Positions 1 through 7,109 of a DNA stretch of 13,477 nucleotides are shown in pieces (position 1 is the stretch's first letter; each line of letters begins with the position of its first letter). The stretch covers positions 1 to 13,477 of the forward strand of contig JAPOSJ010000100.1 in the NCBI GenBank assembly GCA_026709745.1. The letters are read 5' to 3'. The stretch comes from Candidatus Dadabacteria bacterium. Its GTDB lineage: Bacteria; Desulfobacterota_D; UBA1144; Nemesobacterales; Nemesobacteraceae. The translations under genes were made by a program, and so were the position numbers. Under the pieces are notes generated by a model that worked only from the letters and a program-made list of their open reading frames with translations, was not told the origin of the DNA and did no database searches.

Positions 1-731
1 ACCGCGGCCGGATCACCGGGTCCGTTTGAGAGAAAAATCCCGTCGGGGTCAAAATCCAGTATGTCCTTAGAGTCTGTTTTCGATGGAAAAACCGTCGCTT
101 CGCATCCAAGGTCGTTAAGCTCCCTGAGTATGTTTCTCTTTATTCCGAAATCGTAGACGGCGACTTTGAATTTTCTCGAGGGTTCAGAATTCCTGTCTTG
201 GCTGTGGCGCCACTTTCCCGTTCCCTCATCCCACGCGTAAGGATTCGCGCAACTTACTCCTGTTACAAGGTCACGTCCGATTATTCCCGGCGAGGAGTTG
301 ACTTTCCCGGCAAGAGCTTCAGGGATTTTATCTACAGTTGATATAATCCCTTTTATGGCTCCGCCGATCCGTATGATCCTTGTAAGTTCTCTGGTGTCGA
401 TTCCCTGTATACCGGGTATCCCATGTCTTGAGAGAAAACTGTCAAGGCTCTCTTTTGATCTCCAGTTGCTTGGGTGATCCCAGTATTCCTTTACTACAAA
501 ACCGCTTAAGTGAGGTTTTTCTGATTCGAAATCCTCGGGGTTGATTCCGTAATTGCCTATTTCGGGGTAGGTCATTACTATGATCTGACCGTTGTAAGAG
601 GGATCCGTAAGTATTTCCTGATAACCCGTTAGGGATGTATTGAAGACAACTTCGCCTGTTGCTTCTCCCCGGGCTCCGAAGCTTTCGCCTTCAAATACTT
701 TTCCATCTTCAAGCACTAGGTAAGCTTTCAT
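1..731 (-). CDS. carA: Carbamoyl-phosphate synthase small (glutaminase) subunit, C-terminus cut by window edge
   Basis: CarA hydrolyses glutamine and passes ammonia to CarB, giving carbamoyl phosphate for pyrimidine and arginine synthesis in the cytoplasm. I translated 243 codons from the ATG at 731, with no stop before the window edge. The product starts MKAYLVLEDGKVFEGESFGA, followed by EVVFNTSLTGYQEILTDPSY and the conserved segment around GIPGIQGIDTRELTR (about residue 105). These are hallmarks of the CarA N-terminal domain. The beginning of the class I glutamine amidotransferase domain is also present, with KVAVYDFGIKRNILREL and then FLSNGPGDP near the edge. The catalytic Cys, His and Glu lie beyond the window. 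CarA is usually about 360-390 residues, so roughly two thirds are seen. No Shine-Dalgarno precedes the ATG; the bases just upstream on the coding strand read AACCTCCCGAACA. carB is not visible and may follow to the left. The gene is divergent from pepF. Confidence 0.96.
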   Translation of the reverse strand, partial: MKAYLVLEDGKVFEGESFGARGEATGEVVFNTSLTGYQEILTDPSYNGQIIVMTYPEIGNYGINPEDFESEKPHLSGFVVKEYWDHPSNWRSKESLDSFLSRHGIPGIQGIDTRELTRIIRIGGAIKGIISTVDKIPEALAGKVNSSPGIIGRDLVTGVSCANPYAWDEGTGKWRHSQDRNSEPSRKFKVAVYDFGIKRNILRELNDLGCEATVFPSKTDSKDILDFDPDGIFLSNGPGDPAA

Positions 732-744
732 TGTTCGGGAGGTT

Positions 745-772
745 AAAATATATACGCCTGTGGTAATGTCAA
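745..772 (-). promoter_or_regulatory. Candidate sigma-70 promoter of carA
   Basis: On the minus strand there is a perfect TTGACA (-35, bases 767-772) and TATTTT (-10, bases 745-750) separated by 16 bases. Transcription would start near base 738, only about 7 bases before the carA ATG, so the mRNA would be almost leaderless. This agrees with the absence of a ribosome binding site. The motif match is seen in the sequence; its activity is inferred. Confidence 0.5.
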
Positions 773-845
773 ATCTGTATTCTTGGTTAAGCCCTATACT
801 TTGACTCCCGAGGTGCTTTAGCAACAGATTCGGTTTATTTCAATT

Positions 846-882
846 AGGAAATTCTGTTGTATTATTTCCTGTCTTAAGGAGG
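846..882 (+). promoter_or_regulatory. pepF upstream region: dyad over a possible -10, then an orphan-looking Shine-Dalgarno
   Basis: A perfect 7-base inverted repeat (AGGAAAT at 846-852, ATTTCCT at 864-870, 11-base spacer) overlaps TATTAT at 860-865, a plausible -10 hexamer. The matching -35 (TTTCAA, 838-843) is poor. Immediately downstream lies TAAGGAGG (875-882), a strong Shine-Dalgarno. The only start codon near it is the TTG at 885, just 2 bases away, while the start supported by protein content is the ATG at 933. The dyad could be an operator, but this is unproven. Confidence 0.3.
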
Positions 883-932
883 AATTGCGTCTAGGTATTC
901 TCTATTGTTATTGTGGCGCGAAAAATGCTAAT

Positions 933-2720
933 ATGAACTGGGATTTGACTTCTTATTTCCCTGAATTTAAGGGAGTTGAATATAAAAATTTCAAAGAAAA
1001 TCTATCTTCTGGTATAAAAAATCTTGATGAGAAAGCATCGTCTTCTGACCCTCTTTACCGAGAAAACCTTGTGTTCTGGAAAGATATTTTTCTGGAAACA
1101 GAGAGGCTGATAAGCCAATATTCCCATATACGTTCCTATGTGGGATGTCTCAGTGCTTCGGATTCAAGAAGAGAAGATTACCTGCAAGAAGAAGCCGCAA
1201 TTTCTCTTCTCGGTTCGGAGCTTGAGAAGCTTGAAGTTCAGCTTCAAAGAGCACTTCGGGATGCCGAAGAGAATCTGTTATCCGAGTTTGTATCATTCCC
1301 CGATATAGAGTCAGCTTCATATTATGTGAGGCGCGTCTGGCAAAATTCCCGGTTCACAATGTCCGCTCCAAAGGAAATTCTTGCCTCAGAACTGGGAGTT
1401 GATGGAATAAGTGCCTGGGGAAGAATCTATGATACTGTATCTTCCAAGATGACGTTTGAGATGGTTTATCCAGACGGAACAAAAAAAAGACTTCCGATGT
1501 CCCAGAGAAGATCGCTTATGGAAAGCCCAGACAGGGAGATAAGAAAAGCCGCTTTTTCCGGGGGCAATAAGGCTTGGGAAGATTTTGAAGATGTAGCCGC
1601 CGGCGCCATAAATGCCATATCGGGAACTAGGTACACCCTTTACAGGCATAGGGGAATCGATCATTTTCTCGACGTGGCGCTCTTTTACGCGGCGATATCG
1701 AGACAGACTCTGGATTCCATGATGGAGGCAATACGGGAAACGGTCGAACTTCCAAGGAACATTCTTAGGCTCAAGGCCAGGACGCTGGGACTCGACGGGG
1801 TGTCGTGGTACGATCTGGGAGCTCCGATGAATCTTGGCAAAACCGGCACGGTTGACTGGAGCGGAGCGAAATCCATGGTTTCTGATTCTTTTTCGATTGC
1901 CTATTCACGCCTGGGCAGTTTTTTTGACCATATATGCGGAAGTGATTGGATAGACTGGGAAGTAAGGGAAGGAAAAAGACCAGGAGGATTTTGCACAGGT
2001 TCTCTTCTCACCGGGGAATCAAGGATATTCATGACCTATAACGGCGGGGTGGGTGCTATACTTACACTTGCTCATGAGGCGGGCCATGCCTTTCATTCTC
2101 ACGTGATGAGGGAACTTCGTCCCTATGCGCAGTTCTACCCGATGACGCTTGCCGAAACCGCTTCGACCTTCGGAGAAATGCTGCTTGCCGAGGGACTGCT
2201 GCGGGACCCCTCAACGAGCGTTGAGGACAAGGTGCTTGTGAGGGACGCAGAAGTAAACCATGGGGCCATATATCTTCTGGACATCCCAGTGCGGTATGAG
2301 TTCGAAAAAAAGCTCTATGAAAGGCGTGCTGAAGGAGAGCTGACCGTAAGCGAGCTTAAGGAACTTATGATCTGTACCCAGAAAGAGGTTTTCGGAGAGG
2401 TGCTTATGGACTGTGACCCGTTTTTCTGGGCTTCAAAGCTTCATTTTTACATAACGGGCGTCAGTTTCTATAACTTCCCTTACACCTTTGGTTACCTGCT
2501 GAGCAGGGCGCTTTTCGAGAAATTCAGGCAACATGGGGAGGAGTTTATTCCGGTTTACGAAGAGTTTCTCACCCTCACCGGTTCTGACGATGCGGAAGGG
2601 GCGGTGAAAAGGTCAATAGGGGATGATATAACGAGTAAAGATTTCTGGAAAGAGGCGATTTTTACCCTCTCGCAACCGCTTGAGGAGCTAAAAGAACTTC
2701 TTCCCTCGGTTGCTACATGA
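933..2720 (+). CDS. pepF: M3-family oligoendopeptidase (PepF/Thimet-type zinc metallopeptidase)
   Basis: This is a cytoplasmic zinc endopeptidase that cleaves short peptides, probably for peptide turnover. From the ATG at 933 the product is 595 residues, a normal length for PepF/M3 proteins. The zinc site HEAGH is at residues 381-385 (bases about 2073-2087), and the downstream LAETASTFGEM supplies the third ligand, Glu408. Other family features are RPGGFCTG and IFMTYNGG before the zinc site and ITGVSFYNFPYTFGYLLS near the C-terminus. The open frame extends upstream to a TTG at 885 that sits 2 bases after a strong AAGGAGG. The extra 16 residues (MRLGILYCYCGAKNAN) look unlike the family, and MNWDLTSYFPEF is a typical beginning, so I prefer 933. 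No signal peptide or membrane segment is seen. It is divergent from carA, and its 3' end overlaps ctaB on the other strand by 8 bases. The substrate is unknown. Confidence 0.93.
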   Translation: MNWDLTSYFPEFKGVEYKNFKENLSSGIKNLDEKASSSDPLYRENLVFWKDIFLETERLISQYSHIRSYVGCLSASDSRREDYLQEEAAISLLGSELEKLEVQLQRALRDAEENLLSEFVSFPDIESASYYVRRVWQNSRFTMSAPKEILASELGVDGISAWGRIYDTVSSKMTFEMVYPDGTKKRLPMSQRRSLMESPDREIRKAAFSGGNKAWEDFEDVAAGAINAISGTRYTLYRHRGIDHFLDVALFYAAISRQTLDSMMEAIRETVELPRNILRLKARTLGLDGVSWYDLGAPMNLGKTGTVDWSGAKSMVSDSFSIAYSRLGSFFDHICGSDWIDWEVREGKRPGGFCTGSLLTGESRIFMTYNGGVGAILTLAHEAGHAFHSHVMRELRPYAQFYPMTLAETASTFGEMLLAEGLLRDPSTSVEDKVLVRDAEVNHGAIYLLDIPVRYEFEKKLYERRAEGELTVSELKELMICTQKEVFGEVLMDCDPFFWASKLHFYITGVSFYNFPYTFGYLLSRALFEKFRQHGEEFIPVYEEFLTLTGSDDAEGAVKRSIGDDITSKDFWKEAIFTLSQPLEELKELLPSVAT

Positions 2721-3633
2721 GATTTCCGATAACTCTCTCCACGGGGGAGAGTGACTTAATCAGTATATCAACTACTATGCCCAGCATTATGAGAAGCATA
2801 TAGATTATTGACGCTGAGAAGGCCTTTCCGTAGCCACGGTTGGCAAAAACGCTTCTTACCACTAAGTAGTTAAAGTATATCCCCGATACTGCCGCGAAAG
2901 CCACAAAGTATACGGTGTTTATTCCCGTGAGCCATAGCATGAAAGTCAGGGGTATGAGGGACAGGGAGTATGTAAGTATCAGTATGTTAGTGTACTTTGT
3001 GCCCAGAGCTACGGGAAGAACATTTATCCCTGCTTTTTCATAATCATTTCTGTATTTCTGTGCGAGCACCCAGAAATGGGGAGGCTGCCAGAGCATCATG
3101 AATATGAATACTATCATCGCGTCGAGTTGCGGGGTGGGTTTTATAGCTGTGTAGCCTACAAGCACGGGAAGTGCACCGGGAATTCCCCCCAGAACGGTAC
3201 CGAAAGGCGAGGTTCTTTTAAGGAAAAGGGTATAAATCAGTGTGTAGCTCAGAATTGCCAGGAGAATAAGCGCCGCATTTACATAATTGAAATAATAAAG
3301 TGAGATTAAGAGAGCTGCGGTCATCATGAGTATTGAGGTTACCCACGCGTTTCGGTCTCCTAGAACCCTCAGGGCCTCGACCCTTTTGTTAAGACGAGTC
3401 ATCTGCTTGTCGATCTGCTTGTCGAGCAGGTTATTCAGGATTGCCGCTCCACCTGCGCTAAGAAGAAGAGAGATGACACATAGAAAAATCGTCTGCAAAG
3501 AGGGAAGGGCACGGTTGGCCACAACCATTCCCGCAAGACCAGTAAACGCCACGCTCATTATTATTCCGGGCTTGGAGAGAATAACGGCGGAAACCGCCAT
3601 GTTGCCCACTGACTTTTTCTGTACTTCGCTCAT
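2713..3633 (-). CDS. ctaB: Protoheme IX farnesyltransferase (heme O synthase)
   Basis: CtaB attaches a hydroxyethylfarnesyl tail to protoheme, making heme O, the precursor of heme A for the oxidase encoded upstream in the same operon. The 306-residue product is a multi-spanning membrane protein of the UbiA prenyltransferase superfamily. It carries the first Asp-rich motif N67-x3-D71-x3-D75 followed by MTRLNKR, the LWQPPHFW signature at 181-188, and the second Asp region YRNDYEKAGINVLP at about 194-207. Length is normal for CtaB/CyoE. It starts 2 bases after the ctaA stop with no obvious Shine-Dalgarno, so translation is probably coupled. It is the last gene of the operon. Its TAG at 2713-2715 lies inside the end of the convergent pepF gene, an 8-base overlap. 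An internal ATG at codon 12 is a less likely alternative start. Confidence 0.96.
   Translation of the reverse strand: MSEVQKKSVGNMAVSAVILSKPGIIMSVAFTGLAGMVVANRALPSLQTIFLCVISLLLSAGGAAILNNLLDKQIDKQMTRLNKRVEALRVLGDRNAWVTSILMMTAALLISLYYFNYVNAALILLAILSYTLIYTLFLKRTSPFGTVLGGIPGALPVLVGYTAIKPTPQLDAMIVFIFMMLWQPPHFWVLAQKYRNDYEKAGINVLPVALGTKYTNILILTYSLSLIPLTFMLWLTGINTVYFVAFAAVSGIYFNYLVVRSVFANRGYGKAFSASIIYMLLIMLGIVVDILIKSLSPVERVIGNLM
2732..2752 (+). other. Strong hairpin just after pepF, inside the 3' end of ctaB
   Basis: Bases 2732-2740 (ACTCTCTCC) pair with 2744-2752 (GGGGAGAGT) around a 3-base loop, giving a 9-base-pair stem with one G-U pair. It begins 12 bases after the pepF stop and could help end or stabilise the pepF transcript. 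There is no U-tract, so it is not a canonical intrinsic terminator. On the other strand the same bases encode the SLSPVERV segment of CtaB. Confidence 0.35.
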
Positions 3634-3635
3634 TA

Positions 3636-4505
3636 CTAGGAAGTTTTTTCTGCAACCGTGTCCTTACTTATATACCCGAACCAAGTGAGAAGGCAGAGGG
3701 AAAATATTAGAAGACCGATTGCGAGATGAATGGCGGTGACATAAAAGAGAAGCTTTGAGGTTACTACTATGATTCCAAGTCCTATCTGAAGAAAGAGCAG
3801 GGCAACTGCCCAAGACATGTTTTTTCGAGCATTCCTGAGCCTTTCGGATTTTATGGAGAGAATCAACACGAAGATAAATACTAACGTGAGCAGATAAGCG
3901 ACTGTCCTATGCGTAAAGTGAGCCAGCACTTTGCCCGAGAGTTCGGGCGGAATCCAATAGCCTAGACACGTGGGAAAATCAGGGCACGCAAGCCCCGCTC
4001 CGAGGTGTCTTACATAAGCTCCAAGAGAAGCCTGAATAAATACGAGTAGAGAAAGTGTGAAGAAGATTCTAGCCGGACCCGAGAAGCGGAAATCAGGCTT
4101 TCTTCGTACGCCATCGAAATACACCATATACAAGGTAATTGAAAAAATTACCATGGCGTTTGTGAAGTGGATTGTGGTCAGGTTCACGGGAAGTTTGGCA
4201 AGAACCACTATTCCCCCGAGCACTATCTGAAACAGAAGAAGCACACCTACTAGCAGCGGAAGTATTCTGTAATTCTTTTTGTAGGCACGGAATCTTCTGT
4301 AACAGAGGATAAAAAGCACTATTGATGTTATGCCGCCTATTACTCGGTGGGAGAATTCAACGTATATGTCCCACCTGAACGGTGGAATCACTTCCCCATG
4401 ACAAAGCGGCCAGTCAGGACAAGCAAGTCCGGCCTTGAGCCCCGATACTGCGTTTCCCCATATAAGAAGTATGAACAGAAGGCCTAAAGCGGTTTTTGCG
4501 AGCAT
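3636..4505 (-). CDS. ctaA: Heme A synthase (COX15/CtaA family)
   Basis: CtaA oxidises the C8 methyl of heme O to a formyl group, making heme A in the membrane. The 289-residue product has about eight membrane segments in two homologous halves. Each half repeats a Cys-pair loop: GLACPDWPLCHG (Cys29, Cys35) and GLACPDFPTCLGY (Cys174, Cys180). The candidate heme-ligand histidines are paired in the same way: His53 (EFSHR) and His113 (TTIHF) in the first half, His199 (HFTHR) and His260 (TAIHL) in the second. This pattern fits the known CtaA fold. The gene lies 15 bases after coxD and 2 bases before ctaB. AAGGA sits only one or two bases from the ATG, a poor ribosome-binding arrangement, so expression may depend on translation of the gene before it. 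Confidence 0.95.
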   Translation of the reverse strand: MLAKTALGLLFILLIWGNAVSGLKAGLACPDWPLCHGEVIPPFRWDIYVEFSHRVIGGITSIVLFILCYRRFRAYKKNYRILPLLVGVLLLFQIVLGGIVVLAKLPVNLTTIHFTNAMVIFSITLYMVYFDGVRRKPDFRFSGPARIFFTLSLLVFIQASLGAYVRHLGAGLACPDFPTCLGYWIPPELSGKVLAHFTHRTVAYLLTLVFIFVLILSIKSERLRNARKNMSWAVALLFLQIGLGIIVVTSKLLFYVTAIHLAIGLLIFSLCLLTWFGYISKDTVAEKTS

Positions 4506-4520
4506 TTCCTTTCTTTACGG

Positions 4521-4829
4521 CTATCTTATTACCGGTACCCTTGTGAAGGTTTCTATTATGGTGAAACCGATGAGAAGGAAAAGCAGGAAAAGAGGATATA
4601 GAGCGTATATCCACGTGAGCTTGTCTTCAAATTTAAGATGCATGAAATACAATGCTACAATTCCCGCTTTTATAGAAGCTATTATCATTGCGACGACAAT
4701 ATTCATATCGCCGAAATCAAACTTTGTGATGTAAACAGTAACCGCCGTCAAGACGAAAAGCGTAAGACATACCGCACCATATACCCGCAGGCCTGTATGA
4801 TGTTCTTCACTATGATCGTGTGTGCTCAT
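4521..4829 (-). CDS. coxD: Cytochrome c oxidase subunit IV (bacterial caa3/COX4_pro type)
   Basis: This is a small accessory subunit of the aa3-type oxidase, not related to mitochondrial subunit IV. The product has 102 residues and three predicted membrane segments at about 15-35, 44-64 and 72-93. The family's typical IKAGIVALYFMHLKFE stretch lies at the end of the second segment (about 53-68). The N-terminus MSTHDHSEEHH is His-rich. A GGAG sits 7 bases before the ATG, and the coxC stop is 13 bases upstream. Position between subunit III and the heme A genes supports the assignment. ctaF is the synonym used in Bacillus. Confidence 0.92.
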   Translation of the reverse strand: MSTHDHSEEHHTGLRVYGAVCLTLFVLTAVTVYITKFDFGDMNIVVAMIIASIKAGIVALYFMHLKFEDKLTWIYALYPLFLLFLLIGFTIIETFTRVPVIR

Positions 4830-4842
4830 TTTCTCTCTCCGT

Positions 4843-5460
4843 TTATCCTATTAGGTACAGAAGCGGGAACAGGTATATCCAGATAAGGTCAACCAAGTGC
4901 CAGTAAAGCCCTCCCACCTCAACCGGGGTGTATCTGTTTCCTTCTTTGAATCTTCCCTGCTTGGCCATTATGATCAGAGCTAAGATTATGCCCATTCCAA
5001 GAAATACGTGGAGCATATGAAGTCCGGTCATCATGAAATACAGGGCGAAGAATATGTTCGTATCGGGAAATATGTCGTGGTGAAATTTCGCGCTGTATTC
5101 AAAGTACTTATTCACTCCGAATGCGGCGGCGCATATAAAGGTTACACCAAGCAGTATCATCAGCCATTTCCTGTTTCTTTTCTGTGCGGCCGATACCGCC
5201 ATAGCCATGGTAAAACTGCTGAATATAAGAACTATGGTGTTTATAGTGCCCAGAGAGATGTCCAGTTTTTTGTGGGATTCATAAAAGAGATCTGGGTACT
5301 TAGCCCTGAAAAGCGCATACGCCGCGAAAAGTCCCCCGAAAAGAAGTATTTCCGTTCCGAGGAAAAGCCACATACCGAACTTAGCCGCATTGTGCGTTAC
5401 TGTTTCTCCGAGTCCGTGACCGTGCGCGTGGCTTTCGGCATGTTGTGCTGTGGTACTCAT
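4843..5460 (-). CDS. coxC: Cytochrome c oxidase subunit III
   Basis: Subunit III stabilises the catalytic subunit and is placed next to the proton-uptake side of the oxidase. The 205-residue product is of the short bacterial type with about five membrane segments. It shows KFGMWLFLGTEILLFGG (about 27-43, with the conserved Glu37), TGLHMLHVFLG (His148, His151) and YWHLVDLIWIYLFPLLYL at the C-terminus, all typical of the family. The N-terminus QHAESHAHGHG is His-rich. Its ATG overlaps the coxA stop in an ATGA arrangement (4 bases), indicating translational coupling. A GGAGG lies about 13 bases upstream, inside coxA. Confidence 0.96.
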   Translation of the reverse strand: MSTTAQHAESHAHGHGLGETVTHNAAKFGMWLFLGTEILLFGGLFAAYALFRAKYPDLFYESHKKLDISLGTINTIVLIFSSFTMAMAVSAAQKRNRKWLMILLGVTFICAAAFGVNKYFEYSAKFHHDIFPDTNIFFALYFMMTGLHMLHVFLGMGIILALIIMAKQGRFKEGNRYTPVEVGGLYWHLVDLIWIYLFPLLYLIG

Positions 5461-7088
5461 TTTTTTGCGTTAGCCTCCGATCTATTTTTTCCGTAAGAAT
5501 AGGTCCAGTCAGTTACAGTCGGTATTTTATCAAAATTCTCATGCGGGGGTGGGGAAGGAACCTGCCACTCAAGAGAGAGGGATCCGTAGGGGTTTGATGA
5601 TTTGGGGTAATTACTTTTTTTCATAAGAGGCAGAAGCAGGTTCACGGTCATTATCAGAATACCGAGTCCGAGTATCCATGATCCATAGGTTGAGATGGCA
5701 TGATAGGATATGTACTCGGCTGGATAGGTAGCGTACCTTCTGGGCATTCCCTGAAAACCCATGAAAAACTGCGGGAAAAATGTTACGTTGAATCCTACAA
5801 ACACCAGGAACCACGCAGCTTTTGCAGTCAGCTCATTAAATACCTTTCCGAACCATTTTTGGTACCAGAAGTGGAGGCCTCCAAAAAATCCCATTACCGT
5901 TCCTCCTATCATGACGTAGTGCATGTGAGCTACTATGAAGTACGTGTCGTGCAGATGTACGTCAATGGCCAGAGCTCCTAGGTAAACCCCTGTCAGTCCT
6001 CCGATCGTGAAAAGCACTATGAATGACAGTGCATACAGCATTGAAGAGTGGAACTCTATCGATCCCTTATACAAAGTTGCGATCCAGTTAAATACCTTTA
6101 TCGCGGTCGGTATTGCCACAAGCATTGTCAGAAAGGAGAATATCGCCGCCGCCGTTTCTGATATGCCACTTACGAACATGTGGTGCATCCAGACAAAGAA
6201 GCTTATTATTGCTATTGCGAAGCTTGAATAAGCGATTGCCTTGTATCCGAAAATAGGTTTTCTTGCGAAAACGGGGATTATCTCGGAGATGATTCCGAAG
6301 GCTGGAATAATCATTATGTAGACGGCAGGATGTGAGTAGAACCAGAAGAAATTCTGGAACAGTATGGGATCCCCTCCCTTGGCGGGATCAAAAAACCCTA
6401 TGTCAAATGCTCTCTCCGCTATAAGCAGAAGAAGAGTAATTCCCACAACCGGAGTTGCCAGCAACTGAAGTATGGCAGTCGCGTAGGATGCCCATATGAA
6501 AAGCGGCAGTCTTGACCATGTCATACCTGGTGCCCGTAGCTTGTGTATGGTCACTATGAAATTCATTCCGGTGAGAATTGATGAAAACCCGAGCACGAAT
6601 ACCCCCAAAGTTATCATTATTACCTTGGCTCCTGTCTGAATGCTGTAGGGAGTATAGAATGTCCAACCCGTATCAGCTGGCTGCATGAGCGCAAAGAGCA
6701 ATATTGCTGTTCCGGCAAGGTATATCCAGAAGCTTAGCAGGTTGATCCTTGGGAAAGCCACGTCCCTTGCCCCGATCATAAGCGGTAGCAGGAAATTGCC
6801 GAAGCTTGCTGCAATTCCCGGAACGATGAAAAAGAAGACCATTAGGGAACCGTGGAGGGTGAACGCTACGTTATATTCCGTCGTGCTCCTGAAAAAATCG
6901 AGCTCAGGAGTCATAAGCTCGTATCTCATCCCCAGAGCCGTCAGGCCGCCGATCATGAAGAAAAATGAGATCGTAACAAGGTAGAGAATCCCGATGCGCT
7001 TGTGATCCGTTGTTAAAATCCACGACTTTAAACCTTTCTGGGCTAAATATGGTATATACTGGGTTTGCGTCATGACTCCGTTTGCCAT
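5457..7088 (-). CDS. coxA: Cytochrome c oxidase subunit I, A2-type heme-copper oxidase
   Basis: This is the catalytic subunit, holding heme a and the heme a3-CuB site that reduces oxygen to water while pumping protons. It has 543 residues and about twelve membrane segments. Visible ligands are His79 and His390 (heme a), His388 (heme a3, in VAHMH), and His253, His302 and His303 (CuB, in SHPAVY and WMHH). Tyr257 is the expected partner of the His-Tyr crosslink. The K-channel Lys331 is kept (IPTAIKVF), as are the D-channel entry Asp109 (MIGARDVAFPR) and Asn98. The Glu normally found in helix VI (HPEVY) is Ala255, preceded by Tyr251-Ser252. This YS signature marks A2-type oxidases such as Thermus and Rhodothermus caa3. 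AAGGAG lies about 6 bases before the ATG. The gene follows coxB by 21 bases. Confidence 0.98.
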   Translation of the reverse strand: MANGVMTQTQYIPYLAQKGLKSWILTTDHKRIGILYLVTISFFFMIGGLTALGMRYELMTPELDFFRSTTEYNVAFTLHGSLMVFFFIVPGIAASFGNFLLPLMIGARDVAFPRINLLSFWIYLAGTAILLFALMQPADTGWTFYTPYSIQTGAKVIMITLGVFVLGFSSILTGMNFIVTIHKLRAPGMTWSRLPLFIWASYATAILQLLATPVVGITLLLLIAERAFDIGFFDPAKGGDPILFQNFFWFYSHPAVYIMIIPAFGIISEIIPVFARKPIFGYKAIAYSSFAIAIISFFVWMHHMFVSGISETAAAIFSFLTMLVAIPTAIKVFNWIATLYKGSIEFHSSMLYALSFIVLFTIGGLTGVYLGALAIDVHLHDTYFIVAHMHYVMIGGTVMGFFGGLHFWYQKWFGKVFNELTAKAAWFLVFVGFNVTFFPQFFMGFQGMPRRYATYPAEYISYHAISTYGSWILGLGILIMTVNLLLPLMKKSNYPKSSNPYGSLSLEWQVPSPPPHENFDKIPTVTDWTYSYGKNRSEANAKK

Positions 7089-7109
7089 CTTTTTCTCCTT
7101 GAAATAATT

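Noticed and set aside
3400..3430. Tandem direct repeat (CTGCTTGTCGA twice) in ctaB.
   Set aside because: It encodes the DKQIDKQ part of the conserved Asp-rich active-site motif, so protein constraint explains it.
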